This document shows, in pieces, positions 34,520 through 43,558 of a stretch of 64,000 bases of DNA; position 1 is the first letter of the stretch, and every line of letters starts with the position of its first letter. The position numbers and the translations under genes are program-made. The notes under the pieces were generated by a model. It searched no databases. It was given only the letters and a program-made list of their open reading frames with translations, and was not told where the DNA came from. Source of the DNA: Romboutsia sp. CE17 (GTDB lineage: Bacteria > Bacillota > Clostridia > Peptostreptococcales > Peptostreptococcaceae); the NCBI RefSeq assembly GCF_012317385.1, contig NZ_CP051144.1, positions 1,302,001 through 1,366,000 on the forward strand, given 5' to 3'.

Positions 34520-35215
34520 TTATTTTTTTAATACAAATTCATCAAAGTCAGTATCTATATATAGTTTACTCTCATATTCAAGTAATTCACTTTCATCACT
34601 ATAATCAATTAATAATAATTTTATATCTCTATGTAATGCTGATTTATATATTTCTATTATTTCCTCATCACTAAAAAATGATTTTACATTGATTAAAGCT
34701 ATAACTTTATATAATTTAAATAATGATACTAAATCAAATAAGCAAATTAAATTATCTAATGGATTATCATAGTAATATTCATTAAACTTAAGTCCTATAC
34801 ATTTGAGTAGCTCTGATATCTTTATCTCTCTTTTATATTCTAACTCAAAATCATAAAAAGATAAAGTTTCATGTAAGTTTCTAAATATGTTCTCTAAATT
34901 AATAAGTAAGTTTTCTTCTCCATGCTCATAATTATACTGTATTTCTATCTCCTTGTATAAAGATTTTATGATTTTATTAGAATTTATATCAATATTATAA
35001 AAATCATTTACTACCAATATATTTTTAGATATTTCTAATCTATTATCATTTTCTAATAAGACTATCTCGTTACCTTCCTCTATATTTTTGCTATACTTGT
35101 TTACTATGTATGTAATCTTTTTAAATAGCTCTTTTTCTGAAATTTCTAGTACATTTATATACCTTTCATCAAATACAATTAAATTTTCAAAACCTGCAAA
35201 CCTCAAAGTAATCAA
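34520..35215 (-). CDS. csn2: Type II-A CRISPR adaptation protein Csn2
   Basis: A 231-residue protein in the csn2 position after cas2, of the short Csn2 length. Features include the start TLRFAGFENLIVFDERYINV, a helical middle (NLENIFRNLHETLSFYDFEL), and IALINVKSFFSDEEIIEIYK followed by KLLLIDYSD near the end, as in the Csn2 fold. Csn2 forms a ring around DNA ends and works with Cas1, Cas2 and Cas9 in spacer acquisition. Starts inside the cas2 stop (4-base overlap). Its presence defines the locus as type II-A. Confidence 0.9.
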   Translation of the reverse strand: MITLRFAGFENLIVFDERYINVLEISEKELFKKITYIVNKYSKNIEEGNEIVLLENDNRLEISKNILVVNDFYNIDINSNKIIKSLYKEIEIQYNYEHGEENLLINLENIFRNLHETLSFYDFELEYKREIKISELLKCIGLKFNEYYYDNPLDNLICLFDLVSLFKLYKVIALINVKSFFSDEEIIEIYKSALHRDIKLLLIDYSDESELLEYESKLYIDTDFDEFVLKK

Positions 35216-35532
35216 AATACCACCAACCTATTAGTATTGTCCAATACCTTATTTTGACTATTTCCTACAACATATTCTATACCTGCAAACTGTTTTTCTG
35301 TAATAACCATCATTTGTATAATGCCATTAGGTGCTTTATGCTTTCTTACTCTATCTTGTATAAGCTTTGCTGTAGTAGAGTTTAATGCTATTTTACTATA
35401 AACAGATTCTTGCATCATTATAAAACCTTCATTAAGTAAAAATTTCCTAAATTTAGTATAGCTTTTACGTTCCTCATAAGTTGTACTTGGCAAATCAAAA
35501 AATACAATAACTCTCATATACCTGTAACTCAT
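35212..35532 (-). CDS. cas2: CRISPR-associated endonuclease Cas2
   Basis: A 106-residue protein of type II Cas2: YRYMRVIVFFDLPSTTYEER, with the conserved aspartate in FFDLP, and KFLLNEGFIMMQESVYSKIA. With Cas1 it forms the spacer-integration complex. Overlaps cas1 by four bases and csn2 by four bases, so the four genes are translationally linked. Confidence 0.95.
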   Translation of the reverse strand: MSYRYMRVIVFFDLPSTTYEERKSYTKFRKFLLNEGFIMMQESVYSKIALNSTTAKLIQDRVRKHKAPNGIIQMMVITEKQFAGIEYVVGNSQNKVLDNTNRLVVF

Positions 35533-36398
35533 AGCACCTCCACCTTTAAAATCTGTTCTATATCATTAGATTCTAATGCCTTTATAATACTATTCAGATA
35601 TAGTGATATAGCATTTGATAAGTAGTAGTTTCCATTATTTATTTTTACCTTAATATTTAGTATATCAACTAATTTAAGCTTAAAATCTTTATCAAAATAG
35701 CATTTTCTATTCATATAGACAACATCATCAACTACTGGTCTAAATGGCTCCATTAAATCTGATGATAAATTGAAATAATTAAATTCATTTTTATGATGTA
35801 TACCAAGTTGAGTTAAATATCCATTAGCTACTATTTCCTTATTAAAACTAGATAATAAAATAGAGTAGCCATAATCTAAAGCTGAATTTATATCACAGCT
35901 ACTATCTCTATTAAAGTCTGTCCCAAATAAACTATTAAAATAAACCTTTGCACTATGCCCTTCTCTGTTGGTTCTATCACCAAATTCAACTTGCTGTGAA
36001 TATTCTAATAATTTATCCCAGTTTTCTTTTCCATGTTTTTTTAATATATAGCTTTGATTATTTATTTTATGTTTTATTACCTGTGTCCAAACTTCATCTT
36101 TTATATTATCTGCCCATTTTATTTGTGTCATTATTTTTTTACTAGTATTATGCGATCCATAATACTGTACCAATTCCCCTTTAGGATTATGTCTTTCATC
36201 ACAAAATACTACCTTTATCTTTCTATCCATCAATTCACACATCAAAGTGCTAGTAATAGATACAAGTGTTGTATCTATTACTATTGTATTTATTTCTGAT
36301 AAATGTACCATATTTAAATTTTCATTTCTTACTATCATATAGTTATTTTTATAACTTAATTTACATTTATTAGATATTACTATAGTTCTCCAACTCAT
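35529..36398 (-). CDS. cas1: CRISPR-associated integrase Cas1
   Basis: A 289-residue Cas1. SWRTIVISNKCKLSYKNNYM is the usual type II start. The metal site is visible: the glutamate in TNREGHSAKVYFNSLFG, the histidine in LGIHHKNEFNYFNL and the acidic residues in SSDLMEPFRPVVDD. It catalyses integration of new spacers at the leader end. Starts 3 bases after the cas9 stop. Confidence 0.96.
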   Translation of the reverse strand: MSWRTIVISNKCKLSYKNNYMIVRNENLNMVHLSEINTIVIDTTLVSITSTLMCELMDRKIKVVFCDERHNPKGELVQYYGSHNTSKKIMTQIKWADNIKDEVWTQVIKHKINNQSYILKKHGKENWDKLLEYSQQVEFGDRTNREGHSAKVYFNSLFGTDFNRDSSCDINSALDYGYSILLSSFNKEIVANGYLTQLGIHHKNEFNYFNLSSDLMEPFRPVVDDVVYMNRKCYFDKDFKLKLVDILNIKVKINNGNYYLSNAISLYLNSIIKALESNDIEQILKVEVL

Positions 36399-36401
36399 AA
36401 C

Positions 36402-39400
36402 TTAGTATCTTTCCTCTCTTACAAAAAGCCCTGTTATTGATGGATATATAAATGTAGTATCTTCTATATTCATATTTCTATTATTTAATTTTCCAAGTTC
36501 TTTTGACTCTTTAATTAATCTCATATCTCCCTTTTGAGCATTAGCTTTAGTTAGTTTTAATAATTCTTTGATTAGTTTAACTTTATCATCCATAGAAAAA
36601 TTTATAAACATATCCCTTTTATTTTTTATTTTTTTTACTATGTTAGAGTATATATAGTAATGAGATTCTATCTTTTCTATAATACTGTCGTATACGTATA
36701 TTAACTGTTCCTCTTGAACTTCTTTATTATATTTCTCACTAGTCATCTTATAAATTATTTCTTCTGATTTACTATCTAATAAGAGCTGTTTTGCATTGTG
36801 CCATTCACTAGGTGATGCTAAGTAAAAAATTCCTTTTTCATTTTTAAATAACTGATATTTAAATATTTTTCCTTTAATTATATTTACATCTTCTAAGTTT
36901 TGTACTTTTTCAAAATACTCTTTTAGCTTTTCTTTTGAATTACCTATGCCATTACTATATCTTATAGGAACTCCAATTAAAGCTTTAACTCTTTTGTTGT
37001 CTTTTTTGTATTCTATTATTGATGAATATGCAATATTTTCACTAGTATAATATCCATATTTACTGACATCTAAATTAGATTTTATAGGAATAGGATTTTT
37101 TACTATTTTACTACCATCTAACTTTGGGTAAATAGTAACGTTAAATAATTCTCCTTTATTTTCACAAACTCTCTTTGTAATACTGCAATCTTTATAATTT
37201 AATTGTTTCTTTATTTTATTTATAGATTTATTTTCTACCCAAATTTCCTTACCATTTTTTTTAAAAGTATTATTCATTGAACCTATAATAAACCCATATT
37301 TATTTGTTCTATTGTTATTAGAAAACTTATACTTTTTATATTCACCATACACAACTTCTTTTTCTAAACTTGGAAATCTATTTAATATATAATTTCCTAT
37401 TACACTTACAATAAAAGCATCTTTAGCATGGTGATAGTCATTTATTTCTCTATTTTTATATATGTCAAACTGCTTTCTAAAATCATCTACTAAATTAGCT
37501 TTGATCGGTACTATTTTTGTTCCTTCTTTTTCATAACAGTTTATCAATATATTTGTTACATGTTTTGATATCTGTCTAGTTTCAACTAGTTGCCTATTTA
37601 TAAACCCTTGTTCTTCATATTGATTTAGCTCACGTTTCATTAAGTTGTTATATTTCTTACTACTTATTAGATTTTTATCTTTTAAGTATTTCCACCAAGT
37701 TTTTATATCATCTGAAACAAAATTAGCAGGCATTACTTTATTCGATCTATTTTGATTTTCTTCCTTTTTAACTAATACCATGTTATCTATGCTATTATCT
37801 TTTACTAAAGATTGATATATAATATGATCTATTTCATATAGATGAAGTTGATCAAAATTTAATGGTTCTCCAGTATACATACATTTTCCAAGTTGCATAA
37901 AATATAATTGTTTTCTTTTATTGTCTATAGTCGTATTTTTATTTTTTAATAATTTCTTAGCATCTGCATGTATATATGAACTATCTACTTTACCTAGATC
38001 TGCATATAGCTTTTCCAGTTTATTTTTCTTTGTGTTAGTTCTTTTAGATTCTGCATCCTCTCTTGCAAATTCTATAAATATATTTTTAGGATATCCCCTC
38101 ATTATTTTAACTATTTCTTCAATTAGTTTTATACTTTGCCATATACCTCTTTTAATCTTTGGTGATCCTTGCAAATCTTTTACTAAGTTATCATAAGTTA
38201 TTTTATTGCTAAAATCTAACTTATTTTCATCCATTATTTTTTTATCAAAACCATACGTTTTATTATTTATGATTTGCATGAAATTTAAATCTGTATCTCT
38301 TAAAATATCTATTATAGTTGATTTTTTTTGTGTTGAATCTATTGTATATATTTCATCTAGTAGTTTTTTAGAAAATCTAGACCATCCTTTATATTTTAAT
38401 TTTAGTATTTTATTTATTTTCTCTTTATCATTTGATATATCAGGATATACCTTATCTATTTTACTTTTTAATGTATTTTTATCTTCAAATACAGTTATCC
38501 ACTCTATAATTTTTTCTATTTTTTCTCTATTAAAACGATTTACTTCACCAAATATGTTTATAAAGTCTATATACGGTGCTAAAGATGATGCAGCTTTTTT
38601 ATCGCCTTGTAATCCCTCTACCTTACATTCATTGTTTGTGTTTTGATAATTATTTTCATACCAATTTGCTATATCTTTTTCAGATACAGTTTTTTTCTTT
38701 AAAAACACCTTTTCTCTTAAATCTTCTTTAAGTTCTTTATCTATTTTTTTACCATTAATTCTAATCTTATTTATTTCATTGTAGTACATATAATCAGCAA
38801 ATAATAAAGAATTTCTAGGAATAACATCTTCGTTTATTAAGTAAGTACATTTGTTAGTCATTCTTTTTATAAATTTTTCTGCTGATGCATCTATATCTAC
38901 TATTTGATCCATATTCCAAGGATATATTTTCTCATTTTCCATGCCTTTTATTTTTTGAACCCAGGCAAATTTACTTTTATGGTTTAATGGACCTACATAA
39001 TATGGTACTCTAAAGTTTAAAAGTTTTAATATTTTATCTTTATTTTCTAATATATCTTTATAATACTTTCCTTGATTTTCAAGTATTTTTATTAGCTCTC
39101 GTTCATTTAATTGATATGGTATTGCTGAATTATCTTTAGTATTTTGTATTATTAGAAAATTATCATTTTCAATTTCTTTTAATATATACTCTTTTTCTGA
39201 CATCATATATTGATCATCTAAATAGCTTTCTATAGCTTGTTTGATTTTATTATAGAAAAGTTCTCTTACTGTCTTATTTTTTATACTTTTATTTTTATCT
39301 TTTATATAAGTTATGTAGTTTATCCCTTCTATGTTTGACTTGAATATTTCCCTATATAGTTCATAATCATAGTGAGATATTATTTCTTTCAGCATTTTTA

Positions 39401-40355
39401 ATTCTTTTTTATATTTTTCAAATGACTCTACCTTTGCAAAAGATATATAAGTTTGACCACTTAATATACTTCCCATTACTGACCAACTATATATTTTTTG
39501 CATTATTTCAAGTAGAATATAATCATCTCCTAATATATCTTCTGCTTTATCTAACTTTTCATCTATATCATCATCTGAAAATTTAAAACTAATCTCTTCA
39601 TCAAAAACTATATCTTTAAATATTTTACTTAAATCTATTTTTAAACCAACTATTCCATTAAATATATTTTTTAACTGATTTTTAGATATCTTATCACCAT
39701 TAATTAATAAATCTACTTTTTTTGTCCTACTAATATTTTTATCAGATATTATATCTTGTATTTTTGTTATAGATAGCTTTATATCTGCTATTTCTAATCT
39801 ATTTACTTCATCTATTAATTCTTGAATAGTTTCTTTTATATCTCCTGTAATATTTTCAAAGTTTTGTCCTTCATATAAAAAATTTCCTCTATACTTAATT
39901 ATGTGATGAAGTGCAAGATATACTAATCTTATATCTTTTTTTTCTGTATTTTCTATAAGCTCTTTTCTTAAATGATATATTGTAGGATACTGTTTATAAT
40001 AATCTTTATCTGAAAAATTTTTTCCTACAAATAAATTTGACTTGTTAATTTTATCTTGTCTTTCATCTATATGTAAAAAAGACTCTTTTAGTCGTATAAA
40101 GAATGTTTTATCTACTTTTTCTATTTCTTTTCCTAATAACATTTGTAATAATGCTATTCTTTCTCTTCTCCTATTAAGCCTTCTTCTTGTACTTCTATTA
40201 GTTCTTCTAATTTCTGCGGTTTGACCTTCATCAAAAAGACGTACTCCCCACATATTTTGTTTTTTAAATTTTAATATATTATAATTTTCATCTGTTACTG
40301 CCCATCCAACTGAATGTGTGCCTATATCTAACCCTATATTATAGTTTTTATTCAT
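36402..40355 (-). CDS. cas9: CRISPR-associated endonuclease Cas9, type II-A
   Basis: A 1317-residue Cas9. RuvC-I is YNIGLDIGTHSVGWAV with the catalytic D10. The arginine-rich bridge helix follows (RRTNRSTRRRLNRRRERIAL). RuvC-II is IFIEFARED near residue 762; the HNH domain has YEIDHIIYQSLV near 840 and NRSNKVMP; RuvC-III is YHHAKDAFIV near 975. All catalytic residues are present, so it should cut both strands with crRNA and tracrRNA. The C-terminus keeps SITGLF, but an ungapped comparison puts no arginines at the two PAM-reading positions of S. pyogenes Cas9, so the PAM is probably not NGG. GGGAG precedes the ATG. Confidence 0.97.
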   Translation of the reverse strand: MNKNYNIGLDIGTHSVGWAVTDENYNILKFKKQNMWGVRLFDEGQTAEIRRTNRSTRRRLNRRRERIALLQMLLGKEIEKVDKTFFIRLKESFLHIDERQDKINKSNLFVGKNFSDKDYYKQYPTIYHLRKELIENTEKKDIRLVYLALHHIIKYRGNFLYEGQNFENITGDIKETIQELIDEVNRLEIADIKLSITKIQDIISDKNISRTKKVDLLINGDKISKNQLKNIFNGIVGLKIDLSKIFKDIVFDEEISFKFSDDDIDEKLDKAEDILGDDYILLEIMQKIYSWSVMGSILSGQTYISFAKVESFEKYKKELKMLKEIISHYDYELYREIFKSNIEGINYITYIKDKNKSIKNKTVRELFYNKIKQAIESYLDDQYMMSEKEYILKEIENDNFLIIQNTKDNSAIPYQLNERELIKILENQGKYYKDILENKDKILKLLNFRVPYYVGPLNHKSKFAWVQKIKGMENEKIYPWNMDQIVDIDASAEKFIKRMTNKCTYLINEDVIPRNSLLFADYMYYNEINKIRINGKKIDKELKEDLREKVFLKKKTVSEKDIANWYENNYQNTNNECKVEGLQGDKKAASSLAPYIDFINIFGEVNRFNREKIEKIIEWITVFEDKNTLKSKIDKVYPDISNDKEKINKILKLKYKGWSRFSKKLLDEIYTIDSTQKKSTIIDILRDTDLNFMQIINNKTYGFDKKIMDENKLDFSNKITYDNLVKDLQGSPKIKRGIWQSIKLIEEIVKIMRGYPKNIFIEFAREDAESKRTNTKKNKLEKLYADLGKVDSSYIHADAKKLLKNKNTTIDNKRKQLYFMQLGKCMYTGEPLNFDQLHLYEIDHIIYQSLVKDNSIDNMVLVKKEENQNRSNKVMPANFVSDDIKTWWKYLKDKNLISSKKYNNLMKRELNQYEEQGFINRQLVETRQISKHVTNILINCYEKEGTKIVPIKANLVDDFRKQFDIYKNREINDYHHAKDAFIVSVIGNYILNRFPSLEKEVVYGEYKKYKFSNNNRTNKYGFIIGSMNNTFKKNGKEIWVENKSINKIKKQLNYKDCSITKRVCENKGELFNVTIYPKLDGSKIVKNPIPIKSNLDVSKYGYYTSENIAYSSIIEYKKDNKRVKALIGVPIRYSNGIGNSKEKLKEYFEKVQNLEDVNIIKGKIFKYQLFKNEKGIFYLASPSEWHNAKQLLLDSKSEEIIYKMTSEKYNKEVQEEQLIYVYDSIIEKIESHYYIYSNIVKKIKNKRDMFINFSMDDKVKLIKELLKLTKANAQKGDMRLIKESKELGKLNNRNMNIEDTTFIYPSITGLFVREERY

Positions 40356-40361
40356 TTTCCC

Positions 40362-40390
40362 TTGCGCTCCCTGTTTAAAAATAATATACT
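40362..40390 (+). promoter_or_regulatory. Probable tracrRNA promoter
   Basis: TTGCGC (-35) and TATACT (-10) with a 17-base spacer on the plus strand, ending about 10 bases before the anti-repeat. It overlaps the cas9 ribosome site and 5' leader on the other strand. Confidence 0.6.
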
Positions 40391-40396
40391 ATTAAT

Positions 40397-40516
40397 AGAT
40401 GTTAATACCATCTAAAATAACATAACAAAGTTAAAATAAGTCTTTAGACTAATTGTCTTTTTATTAAGACCATCCTTTAGAGGATTAAAAAGTTGCTCAC
40501 GAGAGCAACTTTTTTT
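40397..40516 (+). ncRNA. tracrRNA
   Basis: Divergent from cas9. Bases 40402-40426 are identical to 25 bases of the repeat complement (TTAATACC ... AACATAAC). After the bulge AAAG comes TTAAAAT, which pairs with the repeat start GTTTTA: the canonical crRNA:tracrRNA duplex with a bulge. Downstream are small stems (GTCTTTAGAC, GTCTT ... AAGAC, ATCCTTTAGAGGAT) and the terminator hairpin GTTGCTC/GAGCAAC followed by T7 (40492-40516). The start is estimated from the promoter. Confidence 0.92.
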
Positions 40517-40628
40517 GCATTTCTACTAATAATTATATATAAAAACTTACTTCATTGCACAATATTATATCTGAATTTTTATATTTTTATATAAATTTAG
40601 TAAAATCGATAAATATAATAATTTTTCA

Positions 40629-41441
40629 TCAACCATACACCCTATAATTAAGTCTCTTCCCCTTAATCTCAACAGTACTCCCCTTACACATCTCAACCAG
40701 CCTACTCCCAACACCCTCATCAACACTCAAAATCTCACCAATTCCCTTCTCACAACTAACAATAACTGGCAAATTATTAAAATACCTATGATTAATAATC
40801 TCAAACATAATATTAACATCACTCCCACTAATACTTCCCTTAAACAAATCATCAACAAGTAGCACCCTACAATTTTTATACCTATTCATCTCTCTATGGT
40901 AATAAACCTGATCCATAATATTTTGCTTAATCTTAACAACACTATCCCTATACCCCATGTACAAAACGCCGACTCCCCTATCCATAAGAGCATTAGCAAT
41001 AGCCAAAGACAAGTGGGTCTTACCTGACCCAACCTGTCCCATAAACATAATAGAATTATTCTTAACTTTCTCTATATCATCAAAATCCCTAACATACTTA
41101 GTAGCGGCCCTATAAGCATTCATAAGCTGAACATCACGAGTATAATTAAAGTTATCAAAAGTCTTATTCCTAAACTCACTACTTATACCACTTCTTCTTA
41201 GTATATCTTCAGCTTCACGCAAAGCCCTACACTCACAAGGAATTGCCACCCCATCATCTATAATAAAAGTCATATCCCTACACTTACTGCACTTATACTT
41301 ACTATCACTCTTTAAAACCTTCAAGCTCTCTGTTAAACTTTCTGATTTCTTCATCTGTTGGTTTTCTATAAAGTTCTTCATCCTCATTTTCAAAGACGTT
41401 GGCATATTTAAGCTTTGTATGCTCATTCTTATATCTTCCAT
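40629..41441 (-). CDS. dnaC: Phage DnaC-like helicase loader / AAA+ ATPase
   Basis: A 270-residue replication ATPase. A cysteine cluster at about 50-75 (KCSKCRD ... PCEC) precedes the AAA+ domain: Walker A MFMGQVGSGKTHLSL at about 152-166 and Walker B CRVLLVDDLFKG. It would load the replicative helicase during phage replication. The start at 41441 has an excellent GGGGAGATAATT site but lies 137 bases inside the dnaD-like gene; ATG 41354 is an alternative with a poor site. Two relics of this gene (17755-17941 and 32606-32790) exist elsewhere. Confidence 0.88.
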   Translation of the reverse strand: MEDIRMSIQSLNMPTSLKMRMKNFIENQQMKKSESLTESLKVLKSDSKYKCSKCRDMTFIIDDGVAIPCECRALREAEDILRRSGISSEFRNKTFDNFNYTRDVQLMNAYRAATKYVRDFDDIEKVKNNSIMFMGQVGSGKTHLSLAIANALMDRGVGVLYMGYRDSVVKIKQNIMDQVYYHREMNRYKNCRVLLVDDLFKGSISGSDVNIMFEIINHRYFNNLPVIVSCEKGIGEILSVDEGVGSRLVEMCKGSTVEIKGKRLNYRVYG

Positions 41442-42354
41442 AATTATCTCCCCTATTCTTAAAACTTAATTCATAAGATTTCAAATCACTTATACACCTA
41501 ATGTTATTATCATTCCACTGCTTTAAAATCCCGTTAATATATCCTTTGTTGCATTTTCCTTTATCAGTAGCAATTTCTATAGCTCTTTTAAAAAGTTCAT
41601 AATCAACCCTCTCGCAAACTTCAATTAGCCACTCTCCTACAATAGGGTTTATTAGTCCAACGTTTTCCTCATACAAAGTTTTAAACTTTTTCAAATCACT
41701 TTCATGCTCATTACATACATCATCTATATACTTATTACATAAATAACCATTACCTACACCATTATTACAAGATTCATTATTACAGACCTTATTATTAAAA
41801 GCATCTTTTTGACTACTTGAATTTAATCTATTATTTTTATTTTTATTTTTATTTTTATATTTTTCTTTATATTTTTCTTTTTGTTTTTCTTTTTCTTTTT
41901 CTTTTTCCCCATAGTGGTTGTTCAAGTTGCAATCAACTTCAGATATTGGTTTATCTATACTATCTATACTGTATCCATACTTATTACATTCATTTAAAAA
42001 CAACTCTTTAAGAAGATCACTCTTAATATTAGCTAACTCTTTTTCTATACACTTTTTTACCTTAGGACTATTAGCCTTGTTATGCTTCATCCAGTTTTTT
42101 ATAAATATTTCTTTAGTTTCATTACAGTAAACTATCTTTTTATAATCTTCAAATCTATTAATAAGCTTCTCTACCGTTTCTCTGTTATATCCAGTTTCCG
42201 TTTCTATAATTCTTTTTGGAAGTTCATAAATACCACTTTGACTTGTTTTTGAATTGGTCATTAGATAAATATAAAAATACTTTTCTTCAGGTGTTAAATC
42301 AAGAATAAATCCATCTTGCCAATAGTCTATATGAATATGCCTATAAACAGCCAT
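41305..42354 (-). CDS. Phage replication initiator, DnaD-like
   Basis: A 349-residue protein. The N-terminus IDYWQDGFILDLTPEEKYFYIYLMT with YELPKRIIETETGYNRETVE is the winged-helix part of phage replication proteins. A lysine/glutamate/asparagine low-complexity linker follows (KEKEKEKQKEKYKEKYKNK, about 150-175). The C-terminal DnaD-type domain has NPIVGEWLIEVCERVDYELF and GYINGILKQWNDNNI. It works with the downstream DnaC-like loader, with which it overlaps. Confidence 0.85.
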   Translation of the reverse strand: MAVYRHIHIDYWQDGFILDLTPEEKYFYIYLMTNSKTSQSGIYELPKRIIETETGYNRETVEKLINRFEDYKKIVYCNETKEIFIKNWMKHNKANSPKVKKCIEKELANIKSDLLKELFLNECNKYGYSIDSIDKPISEVDCNLNNHYGEKEKEKEKQKEKYKEKYKNKNKNKNNRLNSSSQKDAFNNKVCNNESCNNGVGNGYLCNKYIDDVCNEHESDLKKFKTLYEENVGLINPIVGEWLIEVCERVDYELFKRAIEIATDKGKCNKGYINGILKQWNDNNIRCISDLKSYELSFKNRGDNYGRYKNEHTKLKYANVFENEDEELYRKPTDEEIRKFNRELEGFKE

Positions 42355-42453
42355 AGTAAGTTACCCCCTTTTTATTTACTCAATTTGCTTATATTTAATC
42401 TCATACTTATTTGATTTTAGTCTTATATTTAATTATAAATTTTTTCATCCTTA

Positions 42454-43473
42454 CTAAATTCTAAAAACTCTTGAAGTAGTAGTTTTCATATACTTACTTG
42501 CTATTTCTGGGTGATCTTGTTTTAATTTCTTTGTATCTATAGTGTTTCTAACTTGCTTTTTCCAAGTTATTTTTCTATCTCCTAAATAAGCTACTTCATA
42601 ATCCTTCATTTGCATTTGTAAATACTGCTCTATTGCTTTTCTCTCCATATCTAAATTTTTTACAAATTCACGTACATCATCATACCTTTTTAATAAATCT
42701 CCTTTTTCAAATAGTATAAGTTCTTCATCAACACTATCTTTATAAAGTACTTGAAGTACCTTGGAATAATCTTCACTTCCATCAGGGGAAGGCAATTCTT
42801 CTCCTAGTATACACTTGTCCCAAAACATTTTTTCTAAATCCATTATTTCATTTATAATTTCTTCATTTCTATCTATTTTGTGAATTACAAGCTCTTCATT
42901 ACCTATAAGAGCTGCTATATAGCAATGCGTTGCTCCAGTTATTGCCATATAATGATAGCATTGTATTTTATAATAAATTGGAACTTCCTTTTGCCATAAT
43001 TTTTTTGAATAGCTATTTGTTATCTTACATTCTAAAAACGCTTTCTCTCCTATTACAGCTCTATCTATATTTGCAAGTGCAAAAGGGTATTTATCATTTT
43101 TTAGGATGCCATTTATACTTCTAACTTTTTTACCAGTCTTTAAAACAAATTCATTTGCTATAAAGTTTTTTAACTTATTACCTAGCTCCATTTTGTAATT
43201 TACTTCTTTATCTATTGCTAATTTATCTTTTATACTTTCATGTTTATAAATATCTCTTATACTTTCATCCTCATAAATGTCTTTTAATTTATTACATACA
43301 TGATTAGTACTAATCTTATCCATATACACCCTCATAGAACTTTTATAAGGATTAAGACCTAAAACACTAGCAGCATCACTTCCTCCAATACCTTCTCTTC
43401 TAGCTTTTAGCCATTTTTCTTTTGAGATATTTTTAGTATTATAGATTACATTAGCATCTAAATATTTTCTCAT
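42454..43473 (-). CDS. YqaJ-family phage exonuclease/recombinase
   Basis: A 339-residue protein with the lambda-exonuclease-like fold: WLKARREGIGGSDAASVLGL near the start, ELGNKLKNFIANEF, FALANIDRAVIGEKAFLECK (D ... ExK catalytic motif, about 132-151) and YKIQCYHYMAITGATHCYIA. It resects double-stranded DNA ends for annealing. The usual partner RecT is not present beside it, so the recombination module may be incomplete. Confidence 0.87.
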   Translation of the reverse strand: MRKYLDANVIYNTKNISKEKWLKARREGIGGSDAASVLGLNPYKSSMRVYMDKISTNHVCNKLKDIYEDESIRDIYKHESIKDKLAIDKEVNYKMELGNKLKNFIANEFVLKTGKKVRSINGILKNDKYPFALANIDRAVIGEKAFLECKITNSYSKKLWQKEVPIYYKIQCYHYMAITGATHCYIAALIGNEELVIHKIDRNEEIINEIMDLEKMFWDKCILGEELPSPDGSEDYSKVLQVLYKDSVDEELILFEKGDLLKRYDDVREFVKNLDMERKAIEQYLQMQMKDYEVAYLGDRKITWKKQVRNTIDTKKLKQDHPEIASKYMKTTTSRVFRI

Positions 43474-43558
43474 TACTTACTCCCCCTTAGCATATTTATT
43501 TTTTATATTTTAGTGTTGTTATATTAGTGAAATTATAGAATTGCCTTGATGAAATTTA

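Noticed and set aside
41817-42011. Low-complexity Y/F-rich plus-strand frames opposite the dnaD-like gene
   Set aside because: They are the complement of a lysine/asparagine-rich linker, with no ribosome site.
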